From Stromatinia cepivora (Eukaryota > Ascomycota > Leotiomycetes > Helotiales > Sclerotiniaceae), in contig RCTD01000004.1 of NCBI GenBank assembly GCA_014898415.1, positions 2,603,001 to 2,667,000 of the forward strand: 64,000 nt of DNA, written 5' to 3'. Below, piece by piece: positions 36,318 through 49,468 of the stretch. The first letter of the stretch is position 1. Every line of letters begins with the position of its first letter. The position numbers and the translations under genes were made by a program. Under the pieces are notes generated by a model. The model saw only the letters and a list, made by a program, of their open reading frames with translations. It searched no databases and was not told the origin of the DNA.

Positions 36318-38333
36318 ATGGCTGTCGGCTTAGGAGGACGACAAGCTGCCGACGAGGAAGCGAGAGCTGAAGTCGATGTATTGAAAAGTCGATTAGAGAA
36401 AACGAGTCAATTGACAAAAAAGATTCAAGCAAGTTTAGGAAGGTTGGATGCGACAGGAAAGGGGGTACAGGAAGCCATTGGACCCATTTATGGAAATACT
36501 CAAAAGCTTCAAATTTTAGGTCAGAGTGAGTATCAACCAACCCAAAATACTTGACTTGCTCTCACACATATCCGCAGATATCGATGGAGTTATTGCAGCG
36601 ATCGATAAAGTACGACAACCATCAGACATCAAAAGCAATGAGGAGGATATTATTAGGAAAGGGTATGTCGCACAATCATCAGCAACTTCTAGCCCTTACT
36701 AACACATCATAGCCCGGAAGCGGTCGGATTGGCGGTATTCCTCAGTTCTGTCAAACGTGTCAATAAAGCTCTCGCAGATATGAAACGGACAAACTTACGA
36801 TCGAATCAACAAGCTATGGTTGAGCTTAGCAAGTTATCAAAATCGGGAAACACTCAATTGGAATCGTATTTCCAAGGACTCCTTCAAGAAGATTCACAAC
36901 CACTCGAACCTTTACATTATATCACGAAGAATCAGCCATTTCCTCTACTATCTCAGGACAAAACCACAAGATTGGGTCTAATTACGAATTATATTGGGTC
37001 AGTTGTTAGACAATCTGGATTTGTCACGGAATCGCCAGTCATGCAATCATATGCAAATGTTCGGGGTCCATTTTTGAAAACTACATTACAAAATTTAGCC
37101 TCAGCATCAATGAACACCGCAAAGAAGAAGACACCGGATGCCGTGTATCGGCAAGGAACCAATGGGATTGGAACATATGCGATGGGTATGGAGGGAGCTT
37201 TCTTGGCCGAGTACGACAATATATGTGCTCTTTTCACCCGTGATGAATGGGGTAAAGTCTTCAATTTGACTTGTCAAGGAGCCATAGCGGAATTATCACG
37301 AACTCTTCGAGAATTGAATAACCATATCAAGTCGAACTTAACAACTGATTGTTATCTTGCCTATGAGATTGTTGAAATTATTTCAAATCTCTCTTCAAAC
37401 TTGGAAAGCAGAACAGGGGAATTGAAACCTTCCTTCGCAGCAGCTCTTAAACCCATAAGAGAAACTGGCAAAGGTTCATTGGCCGAACTCTTGGATGATA
37501 CTCGACGAAAAATAAACCTGCTACAAGTATTACCTCCTGATGCCGCTACAGTACCCATGACCACCGAAACCATGACGCGATTACAAACTATGGTTGAGTT
37601 TCTTCGACCTATATCCAGCATCATGATTTCCATTGGTGATGGTGGCTGGAAATCTAGTGCTACCCCTCAAGGTTCAACCGACCAAATTCCCAGTCTTAAA
37701 TCTTTCGACGTTAATGCAGATGGGAAACAAATATTTGCAAATTACTGCATTGACACAATTGAAGCTCTTCTTTCAAGTCTGGAACAAAAAGCTAAAATAT
37801 TACTCAAAGGTGGCAAACCTGCTTTGGGAGTTTTCCTTGCGAACAATGCAACAATTGTGATGCGCATGATTGAGGGAAGTGATTTAAAAGGATTACTTGC
37901 ACCAAGGATTGGAGAGGTAGAGAAATGGGTCAAAACTGGTACAACTCTTTACACGGCTGCATGGCGTGAACCATCTGGCTACCTTCTTGACGTTCAATAC
38001 ACAAACCGCGGTAATGCACGCCCACAATCCGGTTCTGGTACTACTGGTATCGATAGTGCAGCTGTTGTTAAAGCTCTTGGATCCAAAGAGAAAGATCAAA
38101 TTAAGGAGAAATTCAAGATGTTCAATCAATCTTTTGATGAATTGGTACAGAGGCATAAGTCATTAATGATGGAGAGAGAAGTTAGAGAAGTTTTGGCAAG
38201 ACAGGTGTCAAGTCTGATAAAGCCATTATATGATCGATTTTATGATAAATATTATGAGATTGATAAAGGGAAAGGGAAGTATGTTAAGTGGGATAAAGCT
38301 GCTATCAATGCCATTTTTGTTAGCTTGGCTTAA
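36318..38333 (+). CDS. EXO70: Exocyst complex component EXO70
   Basis: EXO70 binds PI(4,5)P2 and Rho-type GTPases at the plasma membrane and tethers secretory vesicles during polar hyphal growth. Exons 36318-36525, 36578-36662 and 36713-38333 give 637 residues, the usual length for fungal orthologues. Both introns (52 and 50 bp) join in phase; the second has a perfect TACTAAC-type branch point. The N-terminus (MAVGLGGRQAADEEARAEVDVLKSRLEKT) begins the long coiled coil. The C-terminal domain has the basic patch used for lipid binding. The Met at 36318 (strong context AAACATGG) is preferred over the in-frame Met at 36267, because the family starts at MAVGL-like sequence. Confidence 0.96.
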
Positions 38334-40684
38334 AGATAGATGGAGGAAGGAAAGAGGGAATTGTATGGGAAACCAACAGCCTAGCTGGTCATCGATACGA
38401 CTGGTTACACGGGCACCTCACAATCGATCATCATCAGCCGTAGACGATACGGACGCTGCGGAGACGTAGCGATGCCATAGTGATGGTTGCTCTGACAGCA
38501 AAATACACCTTGAATAAAGATCTGGGAAGGATTGTTAAGCAGCATGGAAACAATGCTCATGGGATCTGAGGAAAGATAAGCTAGTGGAAAGACAACAGTT
38601 TTGCGGGGCGGGTAGCATATCCTTGATTGAGCTTTTTGATTTGATACCAACTTGAGTTTGATTTGGGGCGGCTGGGACTAGACAAGGAGTTTTTTTCGTG
38701 GGGGTCACATTTACATGTTTATGCATGCATATAGCCCATATTTTCCAGGGTGTATGGCTCCACTACCTACTAAATGCATAGCTTGGGAGTTGGGAACTTC
38801 GGGCTGGATATGGATTCTTCATTTTCAATTAGGTTACGAAGTTATTACCTTATCTTTACTATACTATTTTCAGTTAAATTTCAATCATATTGTGCGCACG
38901 TGGTGCGTGGTCGATAGTTCGAAGCTCTATGGTTAGTCATTATCTCATCTTACTACGAGTACATTCTTATATTTCTATAAAGTACATATCAATACCATCA
39001 CCAGGTGTGGAGAAAGCACGGGGAACCCACTCCATGTACGGTGATGAGGTTGCATTGTAGCGCAGTGATTTTTCCGTGAATACCTACTCATACGAGTACG
39101 AGTACGACTAGATACCGGTATCTCAGTGGGATTTGGAATCTAGATTTGGTTATAAATGATAAGCTTCTTCACTTCATTATCTGAGTGCAGGAGCTGGCGG
39201 CCGTTGTCTGAGGTGATTGGGGATTGGGGATTGGGGAATGGTGGATGGAGAGGGGGAGGGTCCGTGATAGTGCGATTTCTTTGGGGGGGGGAGTGGGCTG
39301 AGATTATATCGAGTTGAATTGTTTGGTTTGGTTTGGTCTTGTTTGGTTTGGCCTGGTCTGGTCTTGTGGGAGTTATAATGAGTGGTTACTTTACTTTACT
39401 TTGTAGATTTATATGGATGGATATATATACTTATTTTGAGTTGTTGTTTGATTTATTAGGTGTATAGATAACTTATGAATAGAAGGAAATGTATAAAGTA
39501 TTAAAAGATATTGTATTGGAGAAGTGTATAAATAGAGATGATTAATGAGTTTTGTTTGAAGATTTAGTTTGATTTTATTTTTTAGTCGTGATATGATGTG
39601 ATGTGATGTGGATTGTATTTGAGTCTGGGATTGTATGTTTAGTATAAAGAACTGTGATTGGAAGATATATTTTATATGAGTTAGGTGATAGAGGGGCTGG
39701 TTTTATTTGATAATAGTAGGGTTTTGGTCTCATATTAGATCTTTTTATTTTATATCTTTTATCTTTGATTAATCTATAATAGTCTGAATGTCGTTAATTT
39801 CTATCCATATACTTCAGTCAATGACGTCAATGGCGATTCCTCTCTACTTTATCGATATAGTTATTATCTATAAGAGATTGTTTCTTTGATAAATTGATTA
39901 GTTTATTCAATATCAAAAATTAATTAAGTACATATCTAGAAATATTAAAGGTATAATGAAAAGAAGAGACTGAAATCAATTTAGAGTTTTTATAATTTTA
40001 TTTAGAGTTCAACTATCGAGAGAGTAAATTTAATAGTGGTGATCAACGAGATCTTTAGATTTCGAAGAACCCCGCTTCTAGATACGCCATTCCAGGGGCC
40101 ACAGACGTGATTGAACCGGTACTGGGTCGGCAGCCTATGGACAAACCATGTATTTGGGAACATTTCCCTTATTTGAGAAATGGAAGTCACTTAGTACGTA
40201 GTAGAACCCGCTAAGAGCACGCAATTCCGATGTCTTCACCGCAATTCTGTGGATTTTGTGTGCATCGCAATTATAATCAGCTCATGAGTACGACATACTC
40301 TTAGGATGTCAATTGATATGTGTTGTGGGATACAACTATAAAGAGCATCGAGGCCCACCACCTTCCATCTCAACATAGGAAAAGATAAGATTGCATGTCT
40401 CATCTACCCCATAAGTTATGAGCATCTCTACCAAATAGGTGTAAATTCTTCCCAAAACACTCCATTGCCCCTCTCTTGAGAATATCACGCAACTTCTTTG
40501 GCTGATGGCAATTACCAACAGCAGAGAGTGGATCTGTAAAATGATTTGTATCTTGATAGACTGGTGATTTATATACCGGGCTCTAATCCCATGTATCCTA
40601 AAAATGGATCGTCATTCATTCTCTTCTCAGCGCTAACGTGATACTATCTCGAGGTGCTGGAATCTCCAGCAGGCTATCTCTACG
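38334..40684. other. Intergenic region, no gene seen
   Basis: 2.35 kb between EXO70 and the OPT gene. It holds G-rich runs (about 39220-39292), TGGTTTGG-type repeats (39320-39360) and GATGT repeats (about 39592-39610). No frame has coding character. A TATA-like TTTATATACC (about 40568) lies about 115 bp before the OPT start codon. Confidence 0.55.
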
Positions 40685-43430
40685 ATGTCTATCCAGATAT
40701 CCGGTGCCCCATTCGACAATTCAAGTGATAAGAATGTCGTTCAAACCTCAGAAATGAAAAGAATAAATGACACAATTGACCCCTACATAGCTAATCTCGA
40801 GGGAGAAGGAATTGAAGGTGAAAAACAGAGACTTCGGGAGAAAGTCGAGGCTGTTGAACTTATTCCCACCGAAGCTTTTCGTTGGAATGTCGATGGTGAT
40901 CAGTCACCTTGTGGGTTCTCCATGGTTTTAACATGTGGCTAATAGTCTACTGACTTGAATAATTTAGTTCCTGAGGTCGCTGCTTGTGTGCCGAATACAG
41001 ATGATCCGAGTATCCTTTGTAGTAGTAAGTTGAAGTTGCGCTGCCCTACAATGTTTGTTCCTCGTTGTTCTGACTGTGTTAGCTTTTCGTGCTTGGCTTC
41101 TTACTACCATTTTCGTGATCGTCTTTGCTGGTGCTAATCAGTTTTTTGCCTTGCGTTATGTATGTCAATCTTTCTCTAATTATCATATACTTCACATCAT
41201 ACTAATTTTTAATAGCCTTCGCTAACTATCGGATACGTCGTGGCGCAATTGTTAGTATTCCCTATTGGACGAGCCTGGGAAAAGTTACCTCGATGGAGAC
41301 TGCCATTCGGTGCACTATCCTTCGATATTAATCCCGGACCATTTTCCATAAAAGAACACGCTTTGATTGTCATTGTAAGTTTTCTAGATATCATATTTCT
41401 AGTCTGCATTTTCTTCAACAGGAAACTAACAGTTGTAAAGTGCGTAAACATCAGTGCAAGCGCTGCTTATGCCAGCAGCACCCTGGTAGCAATAATCAGT
41501 CCTGTGTACTGGAAACATGACAACGGCGCAGGTTTCTCCTTTCTATTCCTCCTAACAACGCAAATGCTAGGATTTGGTCTTGCAGGTCTTGCCCGCAGAT
41601 GGCTCGTCTACCCCGCAGCTCTCATTTGGCCTTCCTCATTAGCATCGACTGTTCTTTTCCGAACTTTACATGAACCACAGGAGCACTTCTCAGCCAATGG
41701 TTGGACTATGTCTCGATATCGATTTTTCTCCTACTTTACCATTTTTGCCTTTGTTATTTTTTGGTTTCCGGATTATCTGTGGACTAGTCTGAGTACATTC
41801 GCTTTTATTACTTGGATAATTCCGAAGAATCAGGTCGTTAATACTATTTTTGGTATGAATTCGGGTCTTGGGTTATTACCAATTAGTTTCGATTGGACAC
41901 AGATTACATATGCTGGTATTCCTCTGACAACGCCTTTTTACATTACTTGCAATGCATTCGCAGTGGTTGTGCTTTTCTATTTATTTTTATCGCCCATTCT
42001 ATATTATAGCAATGTTTGGCATAGCGGATAGTAAGTTTCACATCATATCTTTCCACCTAATCCATAATTAATAAAAATAGTCTCCCACTACTATCCTCAG
42101 GCACATTCGACAACACCGGTAGGACCTATAACATCTCCCGCGTCATGGATGAGAATCTTGGCTTCGTTCTGAGCAAATATGAGGAATACTCACCAATGTA
42201 CGTCTCCATGTCATACAGCTTGTCCTACGCCCTATCATTTGCTGCCGTCACTGCAATAATATTCCACACCTACCTTTACAACGGTTCTGAAATTTGGGCC
42301 AAGTTCAAAAACTCCCGATCGGGCGGTGAAGATATCCACAAACGACTCATGATGAGCTACAAAGAAGTGCCCGATTGGTGGTACGGCGTCCTAAGTCTCG
42401 TCGTAATAGGCCTCGGTATCTTCACAGTCCAATACTAGGAATCCGGTCTGCCAGTCTGGGGTTTCATTATCGTATGTTGCGGTATGCGTGTTACTCTCAT
42501 CATACCCGAGGGAATTCTCGAAGGCACAACAAACCAACGCGTCTTCCTCAACATCATCGCCGAGCTAATAGCCGGGTATGCATGGCCCGGCAAACCCATT
42601 GCGAACATGATGGTCAAATGCTATGGATACAACTCCGTGAAACACGGTATGGATTTCGCCCAAGACCTCAAATTAGGTCAATATATGAAAATTCCCCCAC
42701 GAGTTCTTTTCGTCGGACAAATCTATGCTTCTGTGCTAGCCACAGCGACGCAGACAGGTGTTTTGAGATGGATGTTGGGACATATTCCAAATTTGTGCAG
42801 TCCGAAAAATACACAAAGGTTCACCTGTGCATCGAGTAAGGTGGTTTATAATGCTTCGCTTATTTGGGGGGCTATCGGACCTCAGAGAATGTTCCAGACT
42901 GGACAGACATACAATAGTATCATGTATTTCTTCCTCATTGGTCCGATTGTTACGGTCCTTGTATACTACATCTATCGCAAGTATCCGAATAGTTGGGTTC
43001 GGTACATTAATGTCCCTGTCTTTTTCAATGCGGCTGGAAATATTCCTCCGGCCAATACTACACAATATTCGCTATGGTTTATATTTGGATTCTTATTCAA
43101 TTTTTTGATCAGGAAACGCGCTTTTGCGTGGTGGAAACGTTATAATTGTATGTACATTGCATTCTCCATCCCTCACTCCGAATCATCCCCCACAGCCAAC
43201 TTGAATTATTCACATCTAACACCCCTTCCTATCCAGATCTCCTGCAAGCAGCCATGGATACCGGAACGGCCCTTGCAACCGTCATAATATTCTTCGCGCT
43301 CACATATAATAATATAACACTTAAGTGGTGGGGAAACACCGTTGGTTCTAATACCGATGATGCTAATTCTGTACCGTATTTGAGGGTTGCTGCCGGTGAG
43401 CATTTTGGGAAAAGCCCTGGTCAGTTTTGA
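40685..43430 (+). pseudogene. Oligopeptide transporter (OPT family) gene with one in-frame UAG
   Basis: A multi-pass plasma-membrane transporter of small peptides, OPT/ISP4 type. Seven exons: 40685-40910, 40968-41024, 41083-41159, 41216-41374, 41441-42030, 42081-43147, 43237-43430. All six introns have GT...AG ends and all phases join, giving 790 codons with the final TGA at 43428. Family signatures are intact: [71 protein letters not shown] and NIPPA. The only lesion is TAG at 42436-42438 (codon 489), between a transmembrane segment and ESGLPVWGF, where a Trp (TGG) is expected. Without rescue a 488-residue truncated product results. Alternatives are recent nonsense mutation, population polymorphism, sequencing error, or RNA editing of UAG to UGG. 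Confidence 0.88.
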
Positions 43431-46400
43431 TAAAGGTAGCGATTGAGAGTTTATGAAGCTATGGGAAGTTTAGGGGCATTTGACTGGGTTTTGGGTTCTT
43501 GGAGGGTACGTGTTGTCTTTGAAAGGTATTCAGAATTCAAATCAGGGTAATAAAACCACTGGCAATGGAATAAACTAAAAAACTTGATCATTCTCCAAAA
43601 TCCTAGTATATGATAATTATAGATCTAATTTAAACAAAACCTAGATGAAATAATCATGCAGACCTCGATAAACCTTTGCCAAATTCCTCTCTGAAATTCC
43701 ATGGAGCTTGTTAGGCTGGAATCGACGTTGAACTACGGTGCGCGTTGATAGGAAGGATAATTTATTTGAAAATTTGTCGAGGTGATCCCAAATCAATGGC
43801 CCACACAGGTATGCAGAGTTTTATTTCCAGACATTGAAAATTATTTTGCTAACGTGGTGATAGTTCATGTGAATTTTGACCCGGGTAAGAGGAAGAGAGG
43901 AGAATGAATCGTGGAGTGGATAATGACATAGATTTTTCGAAACTCTATGTAATGTTAGGAATGGATATTAGTAGGTTAGATGTAGTATGATTCTTTGGAT
44001 GCGAGATAGATCATTCCATAACCTCGACATGTGACGACAGATATTCTAATGTTGAAAGTAACGGTATTGGTCTATATTTGTCATTAGGGATTAGACTAGG
44101 GTTCGTGAAGAAGATGATATCTGGTGTTATTTGTGCTTTTAACGAGCTATATAATATATGCATGTGATTTATAAGTAATGGAGTGCACGCTTCTCCTCAA
44201 AATGACAAGACATAGATCAGGATCACACCACTCGATCAACTCAATATCAAATAGAAAGTGGCGCAGATTGATCGGTGAACATTAAATAAGTATTGATAAC
44301 AATACAAACTTAAGGCCTAACAATTTGCATAAATGTGAAATCAAAGGTTTTAAAATTAACAGAATTTTTACCGCTTGGTACTGAAATTCCCCCATTGCTA
44401 CAACCTATCCATCGTTCCAAACCCCAGTAGCGTGTCTCAAGGCGGCATAAGATGAAGATATGCAGGATAGAGGCACAGATCCAACGGTCGGTGAGCGTCG
44501 CACAAGCCCTACCATTATTGAGCCGTAGAAGAATAACCCATCGTCTAGCAAATTTTGATATACTGAATGATATTACCCCAAGTATCGAGCATTGCATATG
44601 CGATGCGATCCTTCCTCGTGAATCACAGCATAACCATCACGAGGAAACGCAAGATGAAGACACAAATTGATCCGCCGCTCGGTGAGAGTCACACAACACA
44701 TAGTCTTGGCTGCTGGCACATAGTTATTGCGGAGAAACAACCCTGCGGTCGAAATGTATACCCTAATTGTTGCTTACTGATGCCGTGATATCTGGAGGTA
44801 TACTGCATAATATGGGGCAGAGTACTCGATGAAACATGAGGTTGTATGAATCTGTGCCTCTCTTCTTGTAGTACTGTGTGGAGAACATGCCTGTCTGATT
44901 ACTGCCTCCGGACATCAGAATAGGTTGCTGAGTCCGTACGTACATTGCATTGGATGTCACAGGTACAAGGCCACTCATTTATTTATTCATCACTTCACCC
45001 GCGGTAACTAACCTGTGCCTCGGAATATCCATAGCCGTAGATTACCCTTGTTGTCGCGGGTGGTAGTGTATAGCGGGTAGTATATATATTTAGTATATGC
45101 GGTAAGCACTAAGTAACTTCACGTAAAGGTTCGAAGGAAAGTTCACGAAGCGGCCCGAGAGTCGAATGTGAAAAGCCGACCGGGGATAGTTTAACCCCCA
45201 CGATACTCCTAGACTAGAATGTACTCCGTACATGAATTCAGACGCTAAAACACAAAGGTACTCCCCATGTACGGAGCAGTTTGCCATTATAGGTAGCGCG
45301 CTAGCGTGCCTGTATTTGTGCACTTCTCTGACCGCACTAGTGGGTTATTTCGTGAAGAATATGTAAATTCGGATTCATTTGACCAGGCAGATAGTGGCCA
45401 TGGCTCGTTAGTTCTTGTTAGTTGATCAAAAAGAGCCCAAGCCAATGAAGCACAGATATTCTAGCTATCAATCTATGATGACGGAGAACGAGAACAACAG
45501 CCGTGTCCGGTACGCATTATTGATGGAACATTTCGAGTGAAACACCGATGCGCATTGAAGGTAGAAAGAAAGATCTACCTGCTGATCTGACAAGATTTCA
45601 TATTTTAGCCTCGTGGCGGCGAGTGAATAAAGGAAAATGTGATGAAGTTTGAGAATAATCAGATGATGTGATGGAGATAGCATGCCCTTGTTCCCAGTGA
45701 TGAGGTGCTGAAGCGGGGCTACTCGGCACGGACGGTTGTTTTATTTGAGGAAAACGTTGTGGCGGGAACGGATAGACAGGAAGATGTTCGGCAACCTGAA
45801 TTAAGCCTCAATTTCAGTATATTTTAAAACTAGTGCGTACTACGCAAGCGACATCAGTGCTCGGTGTGATGTACCTAGTCTAAGCGATCATTTTTGCTTG
45901 CAGATCATGGAGAATGCTGGCGTGGCACCATTTCGGGGATCTTATTGGGAATAATTGCGTCTGAAGGACTGGGGTAAGAGGGTTAATTTCACAGAACAAT
46001 GGAGAGGCAGTCAAGAGATAGCAGATTAAGGAATTGGAATAGAGTGGGGTGATATGGAGTGAGACTTGATGTAAGAGTTTGAATTTGGATATTGAATTAC
46101 TTACAAAGGAAGTCGGACTCGCAACCCCTGCTGCAGTCTGGCCATTGAAAATGGTCATTGCTCAATTCAATGAAAATCGTTCTGGAACTTGGCGCTTGTC
46201 ATTCAGCCAATTTTAGGATGGACATCAACTCTCAGGGTTGTAGTTGGATCAGACGGTTTTTGGCCATTGGCCAGTTTGAAAGGACTGGGATTTTCGTAGT
46301 AACAGTGAGGGCTCGGTACAACCCTTTCTTGGTGATGACTTTCTGTAGTGTCGGGGGTATCTGTGGCAGGAATAAGTAGCCGCAAGCTAGTCAACGTACT

Positions 46401-48823
46401 GCACAATCTAGGAGCCGGTGAACCTGGTGCTTCATCATTTTGCTCTTACTGTATTTGAATAATTCTGTAACTCAAGAAAATTGCATCAATAGTTATATAT
46501 TCAGGTCCGCGGAGGGTCTGGTTCTCAATAGTTGGCATTTGTATATTTTACAGACTATGCTTAATGAAATATGGCCACTTGATGAGGCAGCAGGTCAATG
46601 CTATACTCCAAAGATCATGTCTCATATCAACGCATAAAATCTTACGGGTTAGGAATGATCGAGATGACAGAACAGATAGACTGCCTCCTATCGGGTTCCT
46701 CCTATGTGTAAGATTTGTGCAAATAACCCATGGGGGCCGCCGTACGACACTTGCGTTATTATAACACGGACGAGCTCGGAACTTTTGCTTTCAAGAGGTA
46801 AGAAAGCATATGTATGTATGTACCAGTTTAGAAATTATAAACACAACTCTAATCATGGTATAAGGGGAGGAACAAATTATTGACCAAGACATGAAAAACT
46901 GTGCAAAACTTCAAGACACTTTCAGCTGATAAAAATTTTTGACTTTGCATTTTGAAAATATATCGCATTTGATAGGCGATGATGATCTTTTCTTGGCTGG
47001 CTGAGAATTCCTCTTACTTGGAGGGAGATACGGAGCTCAGGGGGAAAGTATGAAAGTGAGACATTTTTCTTCAAATCCCAGCCAGCCTGAAGGCTCGTTC
47101 CCTACCCGCATAAATTTTGGTATGCGGCAGCAACGTTGAGCAGGGAAACAGGAGCATCCCGACGAAACGGGCCAGATTTCGGCAAAGCCCGGCGTCCTTC
47201 CGCCCGTCGTTAGTGAAGCTTATGCAAATGGTGGTTGCGTATAGGGCTAAATACGCATTGATGATGGTGGGTTTGAAACGAACAGGGACATAGGTGATAA
47301 ACGCGGTAAGGATGCATAGTATGACTTAAAGCATGGATCTTGATGAGAACGAGGTGCCGTACAATCGAGGTTAGATTCATCAACGATCATCCGTTCTTGT
47401 ATGCTTTCCATGTATTTTGAGCGAATTCCATGCAGACACCTTCTGTTTGTATCGCCCCTGTAGACATGTCTATATTGAGGGAAGTTTCTTTTTTTTAATT
47501 TAGGGCGCCAATGATAACTAGAATGCTCGCATTATAAATTAAAATCCGATGTCTTAGTTCGGTTTATTCCATTGACGGACGTGGGAGAAATTCTAGATTG
47601 TAGTCTGTGTATGGAGCACAGCTGGGGAAGATGTAGGGCAGCTAGAGGCGAGGGATGCTAGCCGGTATGTGCTTTGATAGATCGAGTGATACATACACAC
47701 GCAATATATATGCAATGAGTGGTGCAGAAAAGGAGGGGTAAGTCAATATACTTTGGTCTGAAGAAGGAGAAATGATCGTATGGAAGTCGAGAAAAGGATT
47801 CGTTTGCCAGGAGAGGGGAAAAAGAAAGTAGACGTACCTCGTACCTTGCATTATAAAATATTAATCCTCTATAGTTCTATTCACCGAGCAAATTTCCCAA
47901 TAATAGTGTAAGAGAGAACTAAAAGCTCTTTGGTACTTGTGCCAAGAAAATATATAGGTGGAATTGCTGACATGCAGCGCCAATGGTCGCGCAGCACCAG
48001 TAATCCTCAACTATGTACGCGATGTACGAAGATGAAGACATGTGGCTTCAATTTCCTTCCTGTACAAAAAAATTGTTTTTTCCAGTAACCAATTAAATGA
48101 AAACATCCTGAATGAGTTCTATGACATGTTTTTTCATCGGCCCTCCTTGCCTTATCTTCTCACACATCAATTGTGTCATTCGGGGCATATGCGAAGATGC
48201 ATACCTGCTTCCGATGTAAGGAATACCTCAGGTGTCAAAGCAAATCCAACACTGGATCTGATTGCAGGATGGATAGATATTGGGACCAATTAAATCATCT
48301 CGAATAAGAAGGATGTATAAGGTAACGGGTTAGTGATGACGGAAGCCTAACTCTTTCTCACCGCCGTAAGCAATCAGGGCAAGACAAGGTTATCGAGCCT
48401 GTGACATGCAACCCCCTGGGTGCTGCTTTTCTTGCGTATGCGGTATGTATGTGTCGGTGCGTTTCAATAATCGTGTGGAAAAATGAATTAATGAAACAGG
48501 CAATGTTGATATCTGGTGAGTAAGTTAATATATATATTTGATAACTGCTGGGCGTAGGATGTCGACGGGATCTATTATTGCCTGGTGTTGGATATATATA
48601 TTGACCGGATCCCGAATCTGAGAACGAGTTTTAATCATCAAATTCGAAAAGCTTCTCAACATCTCTCCCTCTCCTACAACAAAGAATCCAAACCGCAGCC
48701 ATATATCATCAGTAAAAAATTCTCGGTCAAAGCATAACCAGAAACCACTCCTCAGTCACATCCTCCAATCTCTCATACAAACCACTACTCACACGAACAT
48801 CACTTCTTTCATCCTATATCACA
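43431..48823. other. 5.4-kb gene-poor region
   Basis: No gene was recognised. Short frames near 45880-46760 have no family features and no consistent splicing. The stretch 45215-45280 contains the palindromic GTACTCCGTAC and a nearby ATGTACGGAG half-site. Composition is ordinary, not AT-rich. The last 250 bases (48575-48823) are CT/CA-rich and look like the promoter and 5' UTR of the next candidate gene. Confidence 0.5.
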
Positions 48824-49161
48824 ATGGCTGTCACCGATATCGTACTCATCGTTGATAACTGCTGCCCACAATGCTGTAAGGAGGAGCAGTACGGCGATCA
48901 TGACTATTGCGGTTGGTGTGAGGTTACGGACTGTCTTTGAGTGGAGTCAATCGTCTCATCTTGGTGCACGAACAGATGGATCCAGCTTGTGGTGGGTTTT
49001 CGAAAATCCTCTTGACAGAATCGTGTCGGGAGTTGTCTCTTTTGGGCGATATTGGGAATATGGCGTCGGAGCAGGTGCATGGGATAATACCCAACCATTT
49101 GGGTATCTTGGAACGGGTCAAAGGACTTTTTGGCATGGGTCGATGTCCGGAATTGGATTAG
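48824..49161 (+). CDS. Candidate small cysteine-containing protein gene, one possible intron
   Basis: A typical fungal leader (CT/CA-rich, then CACAATGG) precedes ATG at 48824. Unspliced, the frame ends at 48940 and gives 38 residues with eight cysteines, including CCPQCC and CGWC. A GTAAGG donor at 48876 and GTGAG acceptor at 48922 define a 47-bp intron whose removal keeps phase (T|GT, Cys) and opens an exon 48923-49161. The spliced product has 96 residues (MAVTDIVLIVDNCCPQCC..., ending GLFGMGRCPELD). Either form, or both by intron retention, is possible. No family was recognised, and the function is unknown. The coding call rests on promoter-like sequence, start context and phase agreement. 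Confidence 0.4.
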
Positions 49162-49468
49162 TCGAATGATGAAATGGTGATTGCACACTGATAGGAATGA
49201 TTTTTGGTACCAGAGTATGTGTGTAAGAATGACAGTTGCCAGGTCATTGAATTGAAATTCTTGTTCCTGCGTATTTTCAAAATCTTTCCTGTTTGAGAAT
49301 GACTTATGTGGCTTCCGTGAAATTAACCCTTGATGTACAGGGCAATCTTCATTTTTTTTTCCATGGTAAAACCCTTGCAGCCGTGCTACACAACATGAAA
49401 GTTGCATGATATCCAAGGCTTCTAGAAAGCTGATGTAATGCTGCCGTAGAACCTGTTAAAACAGCCAG

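Noticed and set aside
42395..42438. A hidden intron that would splice out the OPT stop
   Set aside because: The only in-phase option is a 39-nt GTCGTA...CTAG segment (42400-42438). It is shorter than any intron here, lacks a branch point and would delete most of a membrane helix.
45880..46764. Several short frames on both strands
   Set aside because: No domain, no consistent splice joins, and different frames are equally open; nothing supports coding.
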